From contig SVGM01000002.1 in NCBI GenBank assembly GCA_015056365.1, positions 1-64,000 on the forward strand: a DNA stretch of 64,000 bases, read 5' to 3'. Under the pieces are notes generated by a model. It saw nothing but the letters and a program-made list of their open reading frames with translations, was not told where the DNA came from and ran no database searches. A program made the translations under genes and the position numbers. This document shows positions 6,316-17,559 of the stretch, piece by piece. This DNA comes from Clostridiales bacterium (lineage in GTDB: Bacteria; Bacillota; Clostridia; Christensenellales; Aristaeellaceae). The number at the start of each line of letters is the position of its first letter. Position 1 is the first letter of the stretch.

Positions 6316-8375
6316 TGCTTCATTTCCTCCGGAACCTGGAAAATCCGGTGTTCGCCGCCGTAGCTCTCGTACACCACTGGGAACAGCGTCTCCAGCGCTT
6401 CTTCATTGAGGGTGAACCAGCTGGAGGAACGCTCGTAAGAGCTGATATAGATGTAGTCCACATCATAGCGGCCGAGCAGCTCCAGATTCATTGCGGGATC
6501 TTCATAAAACGCCGCCACTTCCATCCGCCGCCGGGTCGTGTCAAAGCCGTGATAGTACAGATAGGAATCCGACGAGCACAGGATGGTCCGTCCCGCCAGA
6601 GAACTGACCGGATTGAGATGCTGGTTGCCGGTGATAAACACGCTGTGCTCAGGGGTGTTCTTCCTCACATATTCCCCCACCTGCACATCCTTGGCGCTGT
6701 ACGCCTGATAATCGCTGACGCATTCCCTGGCCACCGTGAGGCCGGCGGAGAGAAAGCAGGTTACCAGAAACGCCGCTGCAATCACCCGTCTGCCGCCGAT
6801 GCCGCTGAGCCGCTCATACACCTCGAAAGCGTAATCTGCCGCCATGGGCAGGCACAGCAAGAACCACACATAGAACAGCTTGTTATTGTCGTACTCATTA
6901 GGCTGGAAGAGAATAAACTCCGCGATGAGATAGATCAGAAACGCACCGCAGGCGATCAGCCGGTTCTGACGAATCGCATCGGGCAGGGTTTCCGCATCCT
7001 TCGGCTTACGTTTGAGCAAAGCCAGCAAAATCAGAAGATAGGGCAGGCCAATGTTCTTGATATAGAACCAGAAGTACGGATCCACCAGGCCGTTTCCGCC
7101 GCGGTTATTACACCAGTTGAACTGGAAGCGCAGAAAATGGTTGCTTTCCGTAGCCTGCACAAAGGTGAAGTTGATCAGTTGGGGCAGGGACAACGCCGCC
7201 GCCACTGCGCCGTAACACAGCCATGGCAGGAATGCGCGCAGCGTCGGGCTGCTAATCTTCTTTTCGATCGGAAGAAACCATTCGCTCTGTGCATCATCAG
7301 CCGAAGCGTTTTCATCCCGCGAAGCCGTAGCGATGCTGTACACGCACATTCCCAGCGACAGCAGCGCCAGCGCCAGAAAGCTGTGGGTATGCAGCAGGGG
7401 CATACCGCCTGCCATCGTGCCCAGCAGCACCATTTCCCGGAAAGTATGGCGTTCCCGCTTACACAGCGGAGGCAAAAGCAGGTTCAGGCAAGGCATCAGC
7501 ATCGTCCAGCCGCCCAGAATGCCCCGCTGGGGAATGAGCATATCGCAAATGATATTGACCCAGCGCAGATTGTTGGGATCCGGCTGGTTGGTAGGCGTCT
7601 GATAGTACCCGTGCATGACATTGGAAAGGTTGTCCCAGAGATTGAAGACATAGCCGTTTTCTACCCGTCCGCTGAGGGTGTAGAAAAAGCCCAGACCTCC
7701 GTTCAAAAACAGCAGGAAGAACGCCAGATACCGCGCGCCCCGCTTCCGGCAGAGCTGAGACACCAGCAAGCCGTAGCCCATATACACCAGCGCCATCATC
7801 AGCGTACCGGTAAAGGTCATGGCAGCAGGCAGGGATTGCCCCAGCATGTACATGCTGGTAGCAATGCTGTCTGCCAGATAGGGATATGCCATGGTAGCGC
7901 CCAGCATCAGGCTGTTTTCCAGGGGAAACTTGGCGTTTACGATGCTGGTGGTCACCGCCAGATGCAGCGACAGGTCGCCGTAGGTGCTCTGGCCCACATG
8001 ATAGGAGCCGTCGGCTGCCGGACGGATGGAGTGGGTATATTGCAGAAGGCCGCTGAGCAGCGTCAGCGGCACCACCATCCACAGAAGATCCAGCGCCAGC
8101 CTCTCCTCCTGTGCGTCCATGGCTTTGGCCGGGTGCTTGTCCCGAAGCAGCCAGGCAAGCGCGCACAGGATCAGCAGCGTGCCCAGGGACAGCCAATGCG
8201 CCGCATAACTGAAGCGTACCAGATGGGCCCACAGCGCCGGCAGCCACATCATCATCAGCACGCCCAGTGAAAGGCCGATGTACAGCCTCACCAGCGGCCG
8301 CCGACGGGGCAGCAGCATGCGGCTGATCCACACGCCGCCTGCAAAAAACATCAGTATATATAGGATCGACAGCAA
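6312..8375 (-). CDS. Large multi-pass membrane protein, GT-C glycosyltransferase-like
   Basis: 687 residues with about 13 hydrophobic helices. An early extracytoplasmic loop holds STYGDLSLHLAVTTSIV, an acidic pair placed like the catalytic Asp of GT-C (polyprenyl-phosphate sugar) transferases. A soluble C-terminal domain of about 130 residues follows (EYVRKNTPEHSVFITGNQHL to FQVPEEMKQ). The fold and layout suggest transfer of lipid-linked sugar outside the membrane; substrate and family are not identifiable. The start is TTG (8373-8375) with AGGAGG six bases upstream. It forms an overlapping operon with the 71-residue protein and GtrA. Confidence 0.65.
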   Translation of the reverse strand: MLSILYILMFFAGGVWISRMLLPRRRPLVRLYIGLSLGVLMMMWLPALWAHLVRFSYAAHWLSLGTLLILCALAWLLRDKHPAKAMDAQEERLALDLLWMVVPLTLLSGLLQYTHSIRPAADGSYHVGQSTYGDLSLHLAVTTSIVNAKFPLENSLMLGATMAYPYLADSIATSMYMLGQSLPAAMTFTGTLMMALVYMGYGLLVSQLCRKRGARYLAFFLLFLNGGLGFFYTLSGRVENGYVFNLWDNLSNVMHGYYQTPTNQPDPNNLRWVNIICDMLIPQRGILGGWTMLMPCLNLLLPPLCKRERHTFREMVLLGTMAGGMPLLHTHSFLALALLSLGMCVYSIATASRDENASADDAQSEWFLPIEKKISSPTLRAFLPWLCYGAVAAALSLPQLINFTFVQATESNHFLRFQFNWCNNRGGNGLVDPYFWFYIKNIGLPYLLILLALLKRKPKDAETLPDAIRQNRLIACGAFLIYLIAEFILFQPNEYDNNKLFYVWFLLCLPMAADYAFEVYERLSGIGGRRVIAAAFLVTCFLSAGLTVARECVSDYQAYSAKDVQVGEYVRKNTPEHSVFITGNQHLNPVSSLAGRTILCSSDSYLYYHGFDTTRRRMEVAAFYEDPAMNLELLGRYDVDYIYISSYERSSSWFTLNEEALETLFPVVYESYGGEHRIFQVPEEMKQ

Positions 8376-8408
8376 GGGAAGCCTCCTGACAAAACGTTGT
8401 TTTTCTGC

Positions 8409-9659
8409 TTATACAGACAGCATGGAGCGGAAGAACTGCACCGCCGTCTGCAACGCGCCGTCGGTGACAGTACACAGTCCCTTGAGCGCTTCCTCGCCGG
8501 TGACCATGAAGGGCGAGAACCGATACACCCGGCTGCTGAGCTGCGTATAGAAACGGCTGTCCGTTATCATGGGACACAGGCAGGGAACGATCACCGAGCG
8601 TTCGAACTGGATCTCCACTGCGGTTTCCAGTGCATCCAGCGCTTCTCCGGTGGTATCGCTCTCCTGCCCCTGGGCATAGTCCTGCGTTACTTCCATCACG
8701 ATGCCGTTGCGCTTGCAAAAGCGTTCCAGCTGTGCGCGGCCGGATTTTGCGCCCGGTGCGACCAGCTGGCGGATGACCAGCTCCGCTTCCTGGGCGGGCA
8801 TGTCCGGCGTACCGTGCATCTCCAAGCTGCACAGGCTGCGTCGGGAGGTAAAAAACTGCTGCATCACCGAGCGCCCGCGCCACCTGAGCCGGATCAGCGG
8901 AAATGTAAGTGCAGGCTTTCGCAAAAGAAGCGAGTACAAAAGTGGTGCCTGCCGGCCAAGACGCGACAGCATTTTTTCGCTGGCGGTGCAAAGGGAGATC
9001 CGAACAGGACGGCACTTGGTCTTTCGCGCCGTCTTCAGCAGCGCCGCCATGCCGCGGTCGTCATAGGCGGTCAGACGGATATCCTGCATGGCCTTCTCGG
9101 CAATGCCGATCAACGCCAGCGGCGCGCCTTTGGGAAGGAAGTTGCGGAATGCGTCCATGGTGGTATAGCCGCCGTGATCCAGCACAAAGCAGGGATTGAT
9201 GCTGCGGGCCCTGAGATGCTCCGCCATGCTGCGCGCCCCAGCGCCGCCGCTGAGGCCATCCATGCTCAGCGCCAGGATCAGATCGCCGCCAGGGCAATAG
9301 CCATCCCGGAGCAGTTCTTCCAGCGCCTCCATGAGGGCGACCACGTGAGCACGACTCAGAGGGACATACAGCGGCATCTGCACCGTGCCCGGCACAGGCG
9401 TCTCCGCAGGCACATCCGGCACGTCCAGGTGCGACGCAAACACTAACGGTTCCGTCACGTTCGCGCCGGGCAGTTGCAAAAGCAGCGCGTCCCGGTCAAA
9501 GGTACGCGCTTCCATCCGCGAAAAAATCAGCGGATAGCACTCTTCCAGCGTTTGGCGCACCTGCTGCGCGCCATCAGGCGTGTAGCAGGTATAGTCCTGA
9601 AGCCGCCAGAGCACATCCCGGGCACGATCATAATTGATCGGCGCCAAAAACTCATTCAT
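8409..9659 (-). CDS. M20-type peptidase homologue with degenerate active site
   Basis: 416 residues with the overall plan of M20/carboxypeptidase S-like metallopeptidases. FASHLDVPDVP (74-84) is the first metal motif. LALSMDGLSGGAGA (129-142) occupies the place of the DEExGGxGA motif, and PMITDSRFYTQLSSRVYRFSP is the conserved TDSR...F.P C-terminal region. The Glu pair that supplies the general base and a metal ligand is replaced by Gly-Leu. The bridging Asp normally found in GRGxxDDK is also absent (YVPLSRAHVVAL). Only the HxD remains, so hydrolase activity is doubtful. The start has AAAGGA upstream. Its neighbours are pgsA upstream and the GT-C-like gene downstream. Confidence 0.7.
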   Translation of the reverse strand: MNEFLAPINYDRARDVLWRLQDYTCYTPDGAQQVRQTLEECYPLIFSRMEARTFDRDALLLQLPGANVTEPLVFASHLDVPDVPAETPVPGTVQMPLYVPLSRAHVVALMEALEELLRDGYCPGGDLILALSMDGLSGGAGARSMAEHLRARSINPCFVLDHGGYTTMDAFRNFLPKGAPLALIGIAEKAMQDIRLTAYDDRGMAALLKTARKTKCRPVRISLCTASEKMLSRLGRQAPLLYSLLLRKPALTFPLIRLRWRGRSVMQQFFTSRRSLCSLEMHGTPDMPAQEAELVIRQLVAPGAKSGRAQLERFCKRNGIVMEVTQDYAQGQESDTTGEALDALETAVEIQFERSVIVPCLCPMITDSRFYTQLSSRVYRFSPFMVTGEEALKGLCTVTDGALQTAVQFFRSMLSV

Positions 9660-9692
9660 CAGCCGTAATTCCTTTCTCCACCGTGCAAAAAC

Positions 9693-10298
9693 TTATTGTT
9701 CCTGCTGCGCTGCCTGATGCTCCCGCAGCTTTTTCATGCTGTCACGGGTATAGAAGATCATGGCGTACAGGGCGATCGCCACCGAAATCCAGATGATCAG
9801 GATATCCAGGCCCATGGGCAGGCCCGGGATGGCGGCAAGCAGCTGGTCGTGGAAATAGCTCAGCACCAAACCAAGAATAAAGCCGCAGTGCGCCACCTTG
9901 CCGGCCATCCGGCTGTGCACCACCACGCCAAGCTTGAGCATCCGGTAGCTGCCGTGCACCATGTAGGCCTCCTTGACAAAGAGCACCAGCACCGCCGCCA
10001 GCGGAATCACGCCGGGGATGTGACGATTGCCAAACACCATGGAAAACATGGCCGTCAGCACCATGATCTTGTCAGCCAGCGGATCCATCAGCTTGCCGAA
10101 ATCGGTGATCAGATTGTGTCTGCGGGCGATCTGTCCATCCAGAAAATCGGTAAAACTGGCAACCATAAATGTAATCAGCGCCCAGTACTTCTTACCCATT
10201 GCAAAGAAAACGACATATACCGGCACCAGCATCAGACGCAGCAGCGTCAGCGCATTGGGTACGTTCCAGTTTTCCTTCACATATTGCCTTACAGTCAA
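9693..10298 (-). CDS. pgsA: CDP-diacylglycerol-glycerol-3-phosphate 3-phosphatidyltransferase
   Basis: 201 residues, about five membrane helices. The CDP-alcohol phosphatidyltransferase signature DGxxAR(8)GxxxDxxxD is intact: it begins DGQIARRHNLITDFG and ends KLMDPLAD. The enzyme makes phosphatidylglycerol phosphate, the committed step of PG and cardiolipin synthesis, at the inner membrane face. It starts at TTG (10296-10298) with AGGAGG eight bases upstream, followed by TVRQYVKENWNVPNALTLLR. A promoter about 120 bp upstream leaves a leader of roughly 110 nt in which I see no clear structure. It probably leads the leftward cluster 6,100-10,298. Confidence 0.9.
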   Translation of the reverse strand: MTVRQYVKENWNVPNALTLLRLMLVPVYVVFFAMGKKYWALITFMVASFTDFLDGQIARRHNLITDFGKLMDPLADKIMVLTAMFSMVFGNRHIPGVIPLAAVLVLFVKEAYMVHGSYRMLKLGVVVHSRMAGKVAHCGFILGLVLSYFHDQLLAAIPGLPMGLDILIIWISVAIALYAMIFYTRDSMKKLREHQAAQQEQ

Positions 10299-10416
10299 CG
10301 TAAAAGCCTCCTTGTTTACGACAGAGGATTCCCCCTGTTTCAGGACATGTATCCTGCAGACGGGGCGTTATGGTTGCCGCCCAAAATTCGCCTTTGGATA
10401 CATTGCGCCACTTTTT

Positions 10417-10445
10417 ATTATAGCATTCCCGGAAGCCATGTGCAA
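10417..10445 (-). promoter_or_regulatory. Promoter of pgsA
   Basis: TTGCAC (10440-10445, minus strand), 17 bp, perfect TATAAT (10417-10422). Confidence 0.75.
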
Positions 10446-10488
10446 GGCGCATCCAAAACCGTACAACAATTGGCATTTTGCGGCAGAT

Positions 10489-10517
10489 TTGCTAAGGACG
10501 AGGCTTCGTGGTATGAT
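10489..10517 (+). promoter_or_regulatory. Promoter of the GH13 gene
   Basis: TTGCTA (10489-10494), 17 bp, TATGAT (10512-10517), 50 bp before the ATG. Confidence 0.65.
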
Positions 10518-10567
10518 AGGCAGGTATTTTACATAAGATGGAGAAACCATTGATCGGAGGAATTACC

Positions 10568-12352
10568 ATGTTGTATCACGATTCACACCACATCCGCTAC
10601 CGGCAGCCGTTGGGCGCCGTGAAGGCCGGCGGAGAGGTGTGCCTGCGCTTCCAGTGCGACGAGAGCGATGCTGTCACGCTGCGCACCTGGGACGGCAGTG
10701 AAAAACGAATCCCCATGACCCATGTGGGGGAGAATCTGTTCGAAGTCACCATCAACGTACCAGAGGAGCCCATGCTGTTCTGGTATGATTTCATCATTCA
10801 CCGCCAGGACGGCGACCTTCGCTACGGTAACTCCTGGGATCAGCTTGGCGGCGTGGGCTTTACCACCTGGGAACAGCCCGCCAGCTATCAGATCACCGTT
10901 TACGATCCCGCCTACGAAACCCCCGAATATATCCGCCACGGTGTGGTATATCAGATCTTTCCGGACCGTTTCTTTCAGGACGCTGCCGGCATGAAGGGCC
11001 GGGTGCGCAAGATCAAGGCAGCCCATCCCGAAGCCACCTTCCACGAGGACTGGAACGAGCGTCCCACGCTGGATCTGGACCCGGCAACCGGCGACAACCG
11101 GGCGCTGGATTTCTTCGGCGGCACCCTGCGTGGCATCGCCCAAAAGCTGGATGACCTCAAGGAGCTGGGCGTTACCATCCTGTACATCAACCCGGTATTC
11201 CGTGCCCGCACCAATCACCGCTACGATACCGGCAGCTATGAGGAGATTGATCCCATTCTGGGCGACGTCAAGGCGTTTGATCATCTGATTGCCGAGGCCA
11301 AAAAGCGCGGCATGAAGGTGATGCTGGACGGCGTGTTCAGCCACACCGGTTCCGACAGCCTGTACTTTAACCGTTTTGGCCGCTACGAGACCGTGGGCGC
11401 GTACCAGTCCACCGAATCTCCTTACTATCCCTGGTATTCCTTTGAATCCCATCCCGACCGCTACCGCACCTGGTGGGGGTTCCAAACTCTGCCCACCGTC
11501 AACAAGGGCAACGAAACTTACCGCCACTACCTGCTCAATCCGGAAGACGGTATCCTGCCCCGCTGGGTGAAGCGCGGCGCTTGCGGCTGGCGGCTGGACG
11601 TAGCCGATGAGCTGCCCATGAATATGCTCCGGGATATGCGTAAAGCCATCCGGAACGTCCGGGACGATGCGGTGCTGCTGGGCGAAGTATGGGAAGACGC
11701 CAGCAACAAGGTATCCTACGGCCAGCAGCGCAGCTATTGCCTGGGCGATACGCTGGACAGCGTGATGAACTACCCCCTCCGCCGTGCCATCATCGACTTT
11801 TTCACCGGTGTATGCGATGCGGAGCACCTGCGTCGTGTGATCCTGCATCAGCAGGAAGTCTATCCCGCCGTGTTCCAGTATTCCCTGATGAACCTGCTGG
11901 GCAGCCATGACCGCGTGCGTATCCTCAACGCCATGGCCGGTTACGATCGGGAGGGCGCTGTTCAGATGGATCGTGAAGAAGCCAGCAGGATCTATCTGGA
12001 CAAGGCCACCCGTACCGCCGCCCAGAAGAAGGTGCTGGAAGCCATCAAGCTGCTGTGCGCTCTGCCCGGCGCGCCCACCATCTACTACGGCGACGAGATC
12101 GGTATGCAGGGCATGGCCGACCCGTGGAATCGCGCGCCCATGGACTGGGATCACGCCGACAAAGCCATGCGTACTGCCGTCAAAAAGATGCTGAACCATC
12201 GTTTGGAGAAGCCCATGCTGCGAACGGGCTATCTGAGCGTGGAGACTGAAGATCCGGATACGCTGATCATCAAGCGGTATGCCGTGGACGGCAAGGATGT
12301 GTTTGGTCAGCCCGTGGAAGGCCGCGCACTGACGGTGAAAATTACGCGTTAA
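10568..12352 (+). CDS. GH13 alpha-amylase (neopullulanase/cyclomaltodextrinase type)
   Basis: 594 residues. An N-terminal CBM34-like beta domain (about 1-120) precedes the (beta/alpha)8 barrel. Barrel motifs in order are GVVYQIFPDRF, ILYINPVFRARTNHRYDT, VMLDGVFSHTG, GWRLDVADELP (nucleophile Asp), LLGEVWEDA (acid/base Glu) and NLLGSHDRVRI (third Asp); all catalytic residues are present. There is no signal peptide, so it acts in the cytoplasm on imported maltodextrins, cyclodextrins or pullulan fragments. ATG follows GGAGGAATTACC. The C-terminal beta domain looks short (it ends ALTVKITR), but family lengths of 580-600 fit. It is next to recF with no metabolic neighbour. Confidence 0.9.
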   Translation: MLYHDSHHIRYRQPLGAVKAGGEVCLRFQCDESDAVTLRTWDGSEKRIPMTHVGENLFEVTINVPEEPMLFWYDFIIHRQDGDLRYGNSWDQLGGVGFTTWEQPASYQITVYDPAYETPEYIRHGVVYQIFPDRFFQDAAGMKGRVRKIKAAHPEATFHEDWNERPTLDLDPATGDNRALDFFGGTLRGIAQKLDDLKELGVTILYINPVFRARTNHRYDTGSYEEIDPILGDVKAFDHLIAEAKKRGMKVMLDGVFSHTGSDSLYFNRFGRYETVGAYQSTESPYYPWYSFESHPDRYRTWWGFQTLPTVNKGNETYRHYLLNPEDGILPRWVKRGACGWRLDVADELPMNMLRDMRKAIRNVRDDAVLLGEVWEDASNKVSYGQQRSYCLGDTLDSVMNYPLRRAIIDFFTGVCDAEHLRRVILHQQEVYPAVFQYSLMNLLGSHDRVRILNAMAGYDREGAVQMDREEASRIYLDKATRTAAQKKVLEAIKLLCALPGAPTIYYGDEIGMQGMADPWNRAPMDWDHADKAMRTAVKKMLNHRLEKPMLRTGYLSVETEDPDTLIIKRYAVDGKDVFGQPVEGRALTVKITR

Positions 12353-12443
12353 GCGCTTGCAAACGCCCAACCGTCTGCGCACAGAGCGTTCCTGATAAGT
12401 TCCATCGACGAATATCCGCAAAAGAAAGGGAGGGCAATTGAAT

Positions 12444-13565
12444 ATGAAGTTTACCTCCCTGCGGCTGCAGCAGTTCCGGAACTATCCCTTTCTGGAGCTG
12501 AATCCCGGCGAAGGGGTGACCGTACTCTACGGCCCCAACGGCAGCGGAAAGACCAACCTGCTGGAGGCCATGCACCTGCTTTCGCTGGGGCGCAGCCACC
12601 GCACCTCGCAGGATCAGGAGATGATCGCCGCCGGGCAGCATGTGGCCATCGTCCATGGGCAGACCGCCCGTCTGGACGGCAGCCACGAGGTGGAAGTGCG
12701 GCTCTACCCCTTTGAAAAGCCCAAAAAGCGGGTACTGCTCTACGGCAAGCCCGCCCAGCGCATCGCCGACCTGATGGGACACGCCACGGTGGTCATGTTC
12801 TCCCCGGAGGACATCCGCATCGTCCGGGACGGCCCCTCCGCCCGTCGCCGTTTTGTGGATATGCAGCTGAGCCAGATCCGGCCCAGCTATGTAAAGGCCC
12901 TTAAGACTTACCTGAGCGCGTTGGAAAACCGCAACGCGCTGCTCAAACAGCAAAAATTCAGCAGCACTGACGATTTTGACAACGAACTGGCAGCCTGGGA
13001 CGAGCAGCTGGCAGCTGCCGCCGCGCCCATCGTCAATACCCGCCGCTGGTTTCTGGAGGAACTGTCGGAATATGCATCCCGGCAGTACGCGGAGATCTCC
13101 GAAAACCCCGCAGAGCCGTTTGACATCCGCTACACCGGTCCGCTGGCTGAAACCGATACTCCCTACCGGGATATGCTGGCCGGTCTGGAACGTACCCGCA
13201 AAGATGATCTGCAGCGAATGTACACCCACTTCGGCCCTCACCGGGACGACATCGCCATGACCCTCTACGGCAAGGATCTGCGCGCCTTCGGCAGTCAGGG
13301 GCAGCTGCGCACCGCTGTGCTGAGCCTGAAACTGGGCGAAATCAGCCTGATCGAAAACGAGATGGGCGAGCTGCCCACGCTGTTGTTGGACGATGTGTTC
13401 AGTGAACTGGACATCCGCCGCAGAAGCGCGCTGCTCAAAGCCACCGAGCATCTGCAGACCTTCCTGAGCTGCACGGACAAGCAGGACGCAGCCGGAGCCC
13501 ATGCGGAGAGTTTTCTGCGGGTGGAGCAGGATGCGCAGGGACAGGCACGGATAGTGGAGGGGTGA
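12444..13565 (+). CDS. recF: DNA recombination and repair protein RecF
   Basis: 373 residues. It starts MKFTSLRLQQFRNY, the standard RecF opening. The Walker A motif is GPNGSGKT. FSPEDIRIVRDGPSARRRFVD is followed by the signature/Walker B region GSQGQLRTAVLSLKLGE and LPTLLLDDVFSELD. RecF loads RecA at gaps with RecO and RecR. ATG 12444 was chosen because the protein then begins exactly like other RecF proteins; an in-frame TTG at 12438 lies closer to GGGAGG and is possible. recF usually sits beside dnaN and gyrB near the origin; here gyrB is 23 kb away and the flanking genes are unrelated. Confidence 0.93.
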   Translation: MKFTSLRLQQFRNYPFLELNPGEGVTVLYGPNGSGKTNLLEAMHLLSLGRSHRTSQDQEMIAAGQHVAIVHGQTARLDGSHEVEVRLYPFEKPKKRVLLYGKPAQRIADLMGHATVVMFSPEDIRIVRDGPSARRRFVDMQLSQIRPSYVKALKTYLSALENRNALLKQQKFSSTDDFDNELAAWDEQLAAAAAPIVNTRRWFLEELSEYASRQYAEISENPAEPFDIRYTGPLAETDTPYRDMLAGLERTRKDDLQRMYTHFGPHRDDIAMTLYGKDLRAFGSQGQLRTAVLSLKLGEISLIENEMGELPTLLLDDVFSELDIRRRSALLKATEHLQTFLSCTDKQDAAGAHAESFLRVEQDAQGQARIVEG

Positions 13566-13611
13566 CGAACCCGTTTTGCAACGTATGTACACTTTTCATG
13601 GAGAAACAGCC

Positions 13612-14373
13612 ATGTATCAAGACCTACTGAACCGCTTCACCCACATGAGCCAAGCCATCCTTGGTCATAACCTGACCGGCGTATACCTGCACGGCTCGCT
13701 GGCCATGGGGTGCTTCAACCCGCACAAAAGTGACATCGACCTGTTGCTGGTGGTGGAAGATGAACCCTCCGACGAAGAAAAGCTGGCCTTCATGGAGCAA
13801 GTGGTCGCCTTTAATGAGGAAGCCCCTGCCAAAGGGCTGGAGCTGAGCATCGTCACCCGGAAGGCTGTGAAGCCCTTCCTTTACCCCACGCCTTTTTTGC
13901 TGCACTTCTCCCCCATGCACCTTAGCCGCTATCATGCCGACCCCACCGCCTATGTGCAACAAATGAAAGGCGATGACCCAGACTTGGCCGCCCACTGCAC
14001 CATCCTGCGCCAGTGCGGCGTTGTGCTGTGCGGTACGCCCATTGCGGAGGTTTTTGGTCAGGTGCCCAAAGCCGCCTATCTGGACAGCATCTGGCTGGAT
14101 GTAGCAGGCGCTGCCGAAGATATTCTGCAAGACCCCCTATATATCACCCTGAACCTGTGCCGGGTGATGGCCTTTGTGCGGGACGGGCTGGTGCTGTCCA
14201 AGCAGAGCGGCGGGCAGTGGGGGCTGACGCACCTGCCGGAGCGGTATCACGGGTTGATTCAAGCGGCGTTGGATGGTTATGCCTCTGACCGGGCCATGTG
14301 CGTTGATGCGGATATTGCCGGGGCCTTTGCTGATGAAATGCTCACCGAGATCGCCAGTGCGAAAGAGGCATGA
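13612..14373 (+). CDS. Aminoglycoside adenylyltransferase-like nucleotidyltransferase
   Basis: 253 residues. LTGVYLHGSLAMGCFNP and SDIDLLLVV form the GS...DxD motif of the nucleotidyltransferase superfamily in the arrangement of AadA/ANT(9)-type enzymes, followed by the helical C-terminal domain of that family (LAAHCTILRQCGVVLCG...NLCRVMAFVRDG...SKQSGGQWGL). Such enzymes adenylylate spectinomycin or streptomycin, but many chromosomal homologues have no shown resistance role. ATG 13612 has GGAG eight bases before it. It starts 46 bp after recF and is probably read with it. A terminator follows at 14446. Confidence 0.75.
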   Translation: MYQDLLNRFTHMSQAILGHNLTGVYLHGSLAMGCFNPHKSDIDLLLVVEDEPSDEEKLAFMEQVVAFNEEAPAKGLELSIVTRKAVKPFLYPTPFLLHFSPMHLSRYHADPTAYVQQMKGDDPDLAAHCTILRQCGVVLCGTPIAEVFGQVPKAAYLDSIWLDVAGAAEDILQDPLYITLNLCRVMAFVRDGLVLSKQSGGQWGLTHLPERYHGLIQAALDGYASDRAMCVDADIAGAFADEMLTEIASAKEA

Positions 14374-14445
14374 TGAAAAAAGTATCTACCCTGCACATTA
14401 CAGCATAACAGTGGTTCGTTTGTGATGAATGGAAGCACTCAGCAA

Positions 14446-14487
14446 CAGCAGCAAGCCGTGACGCAGCACATGGTTTGCTGCTTTTGT
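14446..14487 (+). terminator. Terminator after the adenylyltransferase-like gene
   Basis: An 11-bp stem (one G-U) pairs 14447-14457 with 14472-14482, then TTTTG. Confidence 0.7.
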
Positions 14488-14545
14488 TTGACTGTGATAG
14501 AATAAGGGCGATAAACTGGAATTATACTCTGGAGAGGATACTTTC

Positions 14546-16748
<2,203 letters not shown>

Positions 16749-16759
16749 TAGCGTATGTT

Positions 16760-16882
16760 TTTTGGGGCTCTGCCCCAAATCCTGCCAAAGGGCGCTGCCC
16801 TTTGGAAACCTGCTTAAGGGACTTAGCCCCTTAAGAATCCCGCTCGCTGCGCCTGCTTTGCAGGCGCAGGGGTGGTTTTTTT
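16760..16882 (+). repeat. Multi-hairpin intergenic repeat, copy 1
   Basis: Four back-to-back palindromes: 16762-16778 (core GGGGCTCTGCCCC), 16785-16805 (CCAAAGGGC...GCCCTTTGG), 16813-16835 (CTTAAGG...CCTTAAG) and 16847-16869 (9-bp stem CTGCGCCTG), then a run of T. The same modules in the same order recur inverted at 49560-49641. The final hairpin plus T run can end gdhA transcripts. Confidence 0.85.
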
Positions 16883-16964
16883 CTATACACAGCAACAACA
16901 TTGCGAGGCTTGTATAAACAAAAATTCAAATGATAGGATAGAACATCAGAGCGAGGAGAACAAA

Positions 16965-17426
16965 ATGCTGACGATCAAGCAAGCACAGAAGGATGATCTG
17001 GAAAAGATCCTTCAATTGCAGTATCTGGCTTACCAAAGCGAAGCCAAGCTTTTTCCTGGTATTGATATTCCACCGCTAAAGCAAACATTATCTGAAGTGT
17101 TTGATGAATTCAACAAAGGCATCATCCTGAAGGCTGTCAACGAACAGGATGAAATCATTGGCTCTGTCAGGGCATATCAAGAACAACAAAGCGTCTATAT
17201 AGGCAAATTGATGGTTCATCCAATGGAGCAGAAAAAAGGCATCGGCACAAAGCTGCTTCTGGAAATCGAGAAGCTGTATCCGAATCTGAGATATGAGTTG
17301 TTTACCAGCACCAAAAGCATCAGCAACATCAGGCTGTATGAGCGTTTGGGCTACAAAATTTTTCGCAAAGAAACCCTATCGGAAGAATTGCAGTTTGCGT
17401 ATCTGGAAAAGAATCAGAATAGGTAA
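16965..17426 (+). CDS. GNAT family N-acetyltransferase
   Basis: 153 residues starting MLTIKQAQKDDLEKILQLQ, the classic GNAT beta1-alpha1 opening. Motif A is KLMVHPMEQKKGIGTKLLLE and motif B is NIRLYERLGYKIFRKE. The acceptor is unknown. Start ATG 16965 has GAGGAG upstream; an extension into the repeat is unlikely. Base composition is lower in G+C than gdhA and thrS, so it may also be acquired. It converges on thrS with a shared terminator. Confidence 0.85.
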   Translation: MLTIKQAQKDDLEKILQLQYLAYQSEAKLFPGIDIPPLKQTLSEVFDEFNKGIILKAVNEQDEIIGSVRAYQEQQSVYIGKLMVHPMEQKKGIGTKLLLEIEKLYPNLRYELFTSTKSISNIRLYERLGYKIFRKETLSEELQFAYLEKNQNR

Positions 17427-17469
17427 CTTCCCTATTGGCAAGGCAACGCTTGTTATCCCCCAATAGATA

Positions 17470-17512
17470 AACCCCCTCCGCACGATGCCATTCATGCGGA
17501 GGGGATTCTTTA
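17470..17512. terminator. Bidirectional terminator between the GNAT gene and thrS
   Basis: A 10-bp GC-rich stem (CCCCTCCGCA with TGCGGAGGGG) with a 12-nt loop, and short T runs on both strands. Confidence 0.75.
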
Positions 17513-17559
17513 TGGGAGCATCATTCCAGCACGAAAAGATGCTCCCGATTTTGTCATTA

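Noticed and set aside
14401-14545. A promoter for the AT-rich GNAT gene (TTTGCT...TAGAAT near 14473-14502)
   Set aside because: The candidate -35 lies inside the terminator stem of the preceding gene and the match is weak, so no feature was made.
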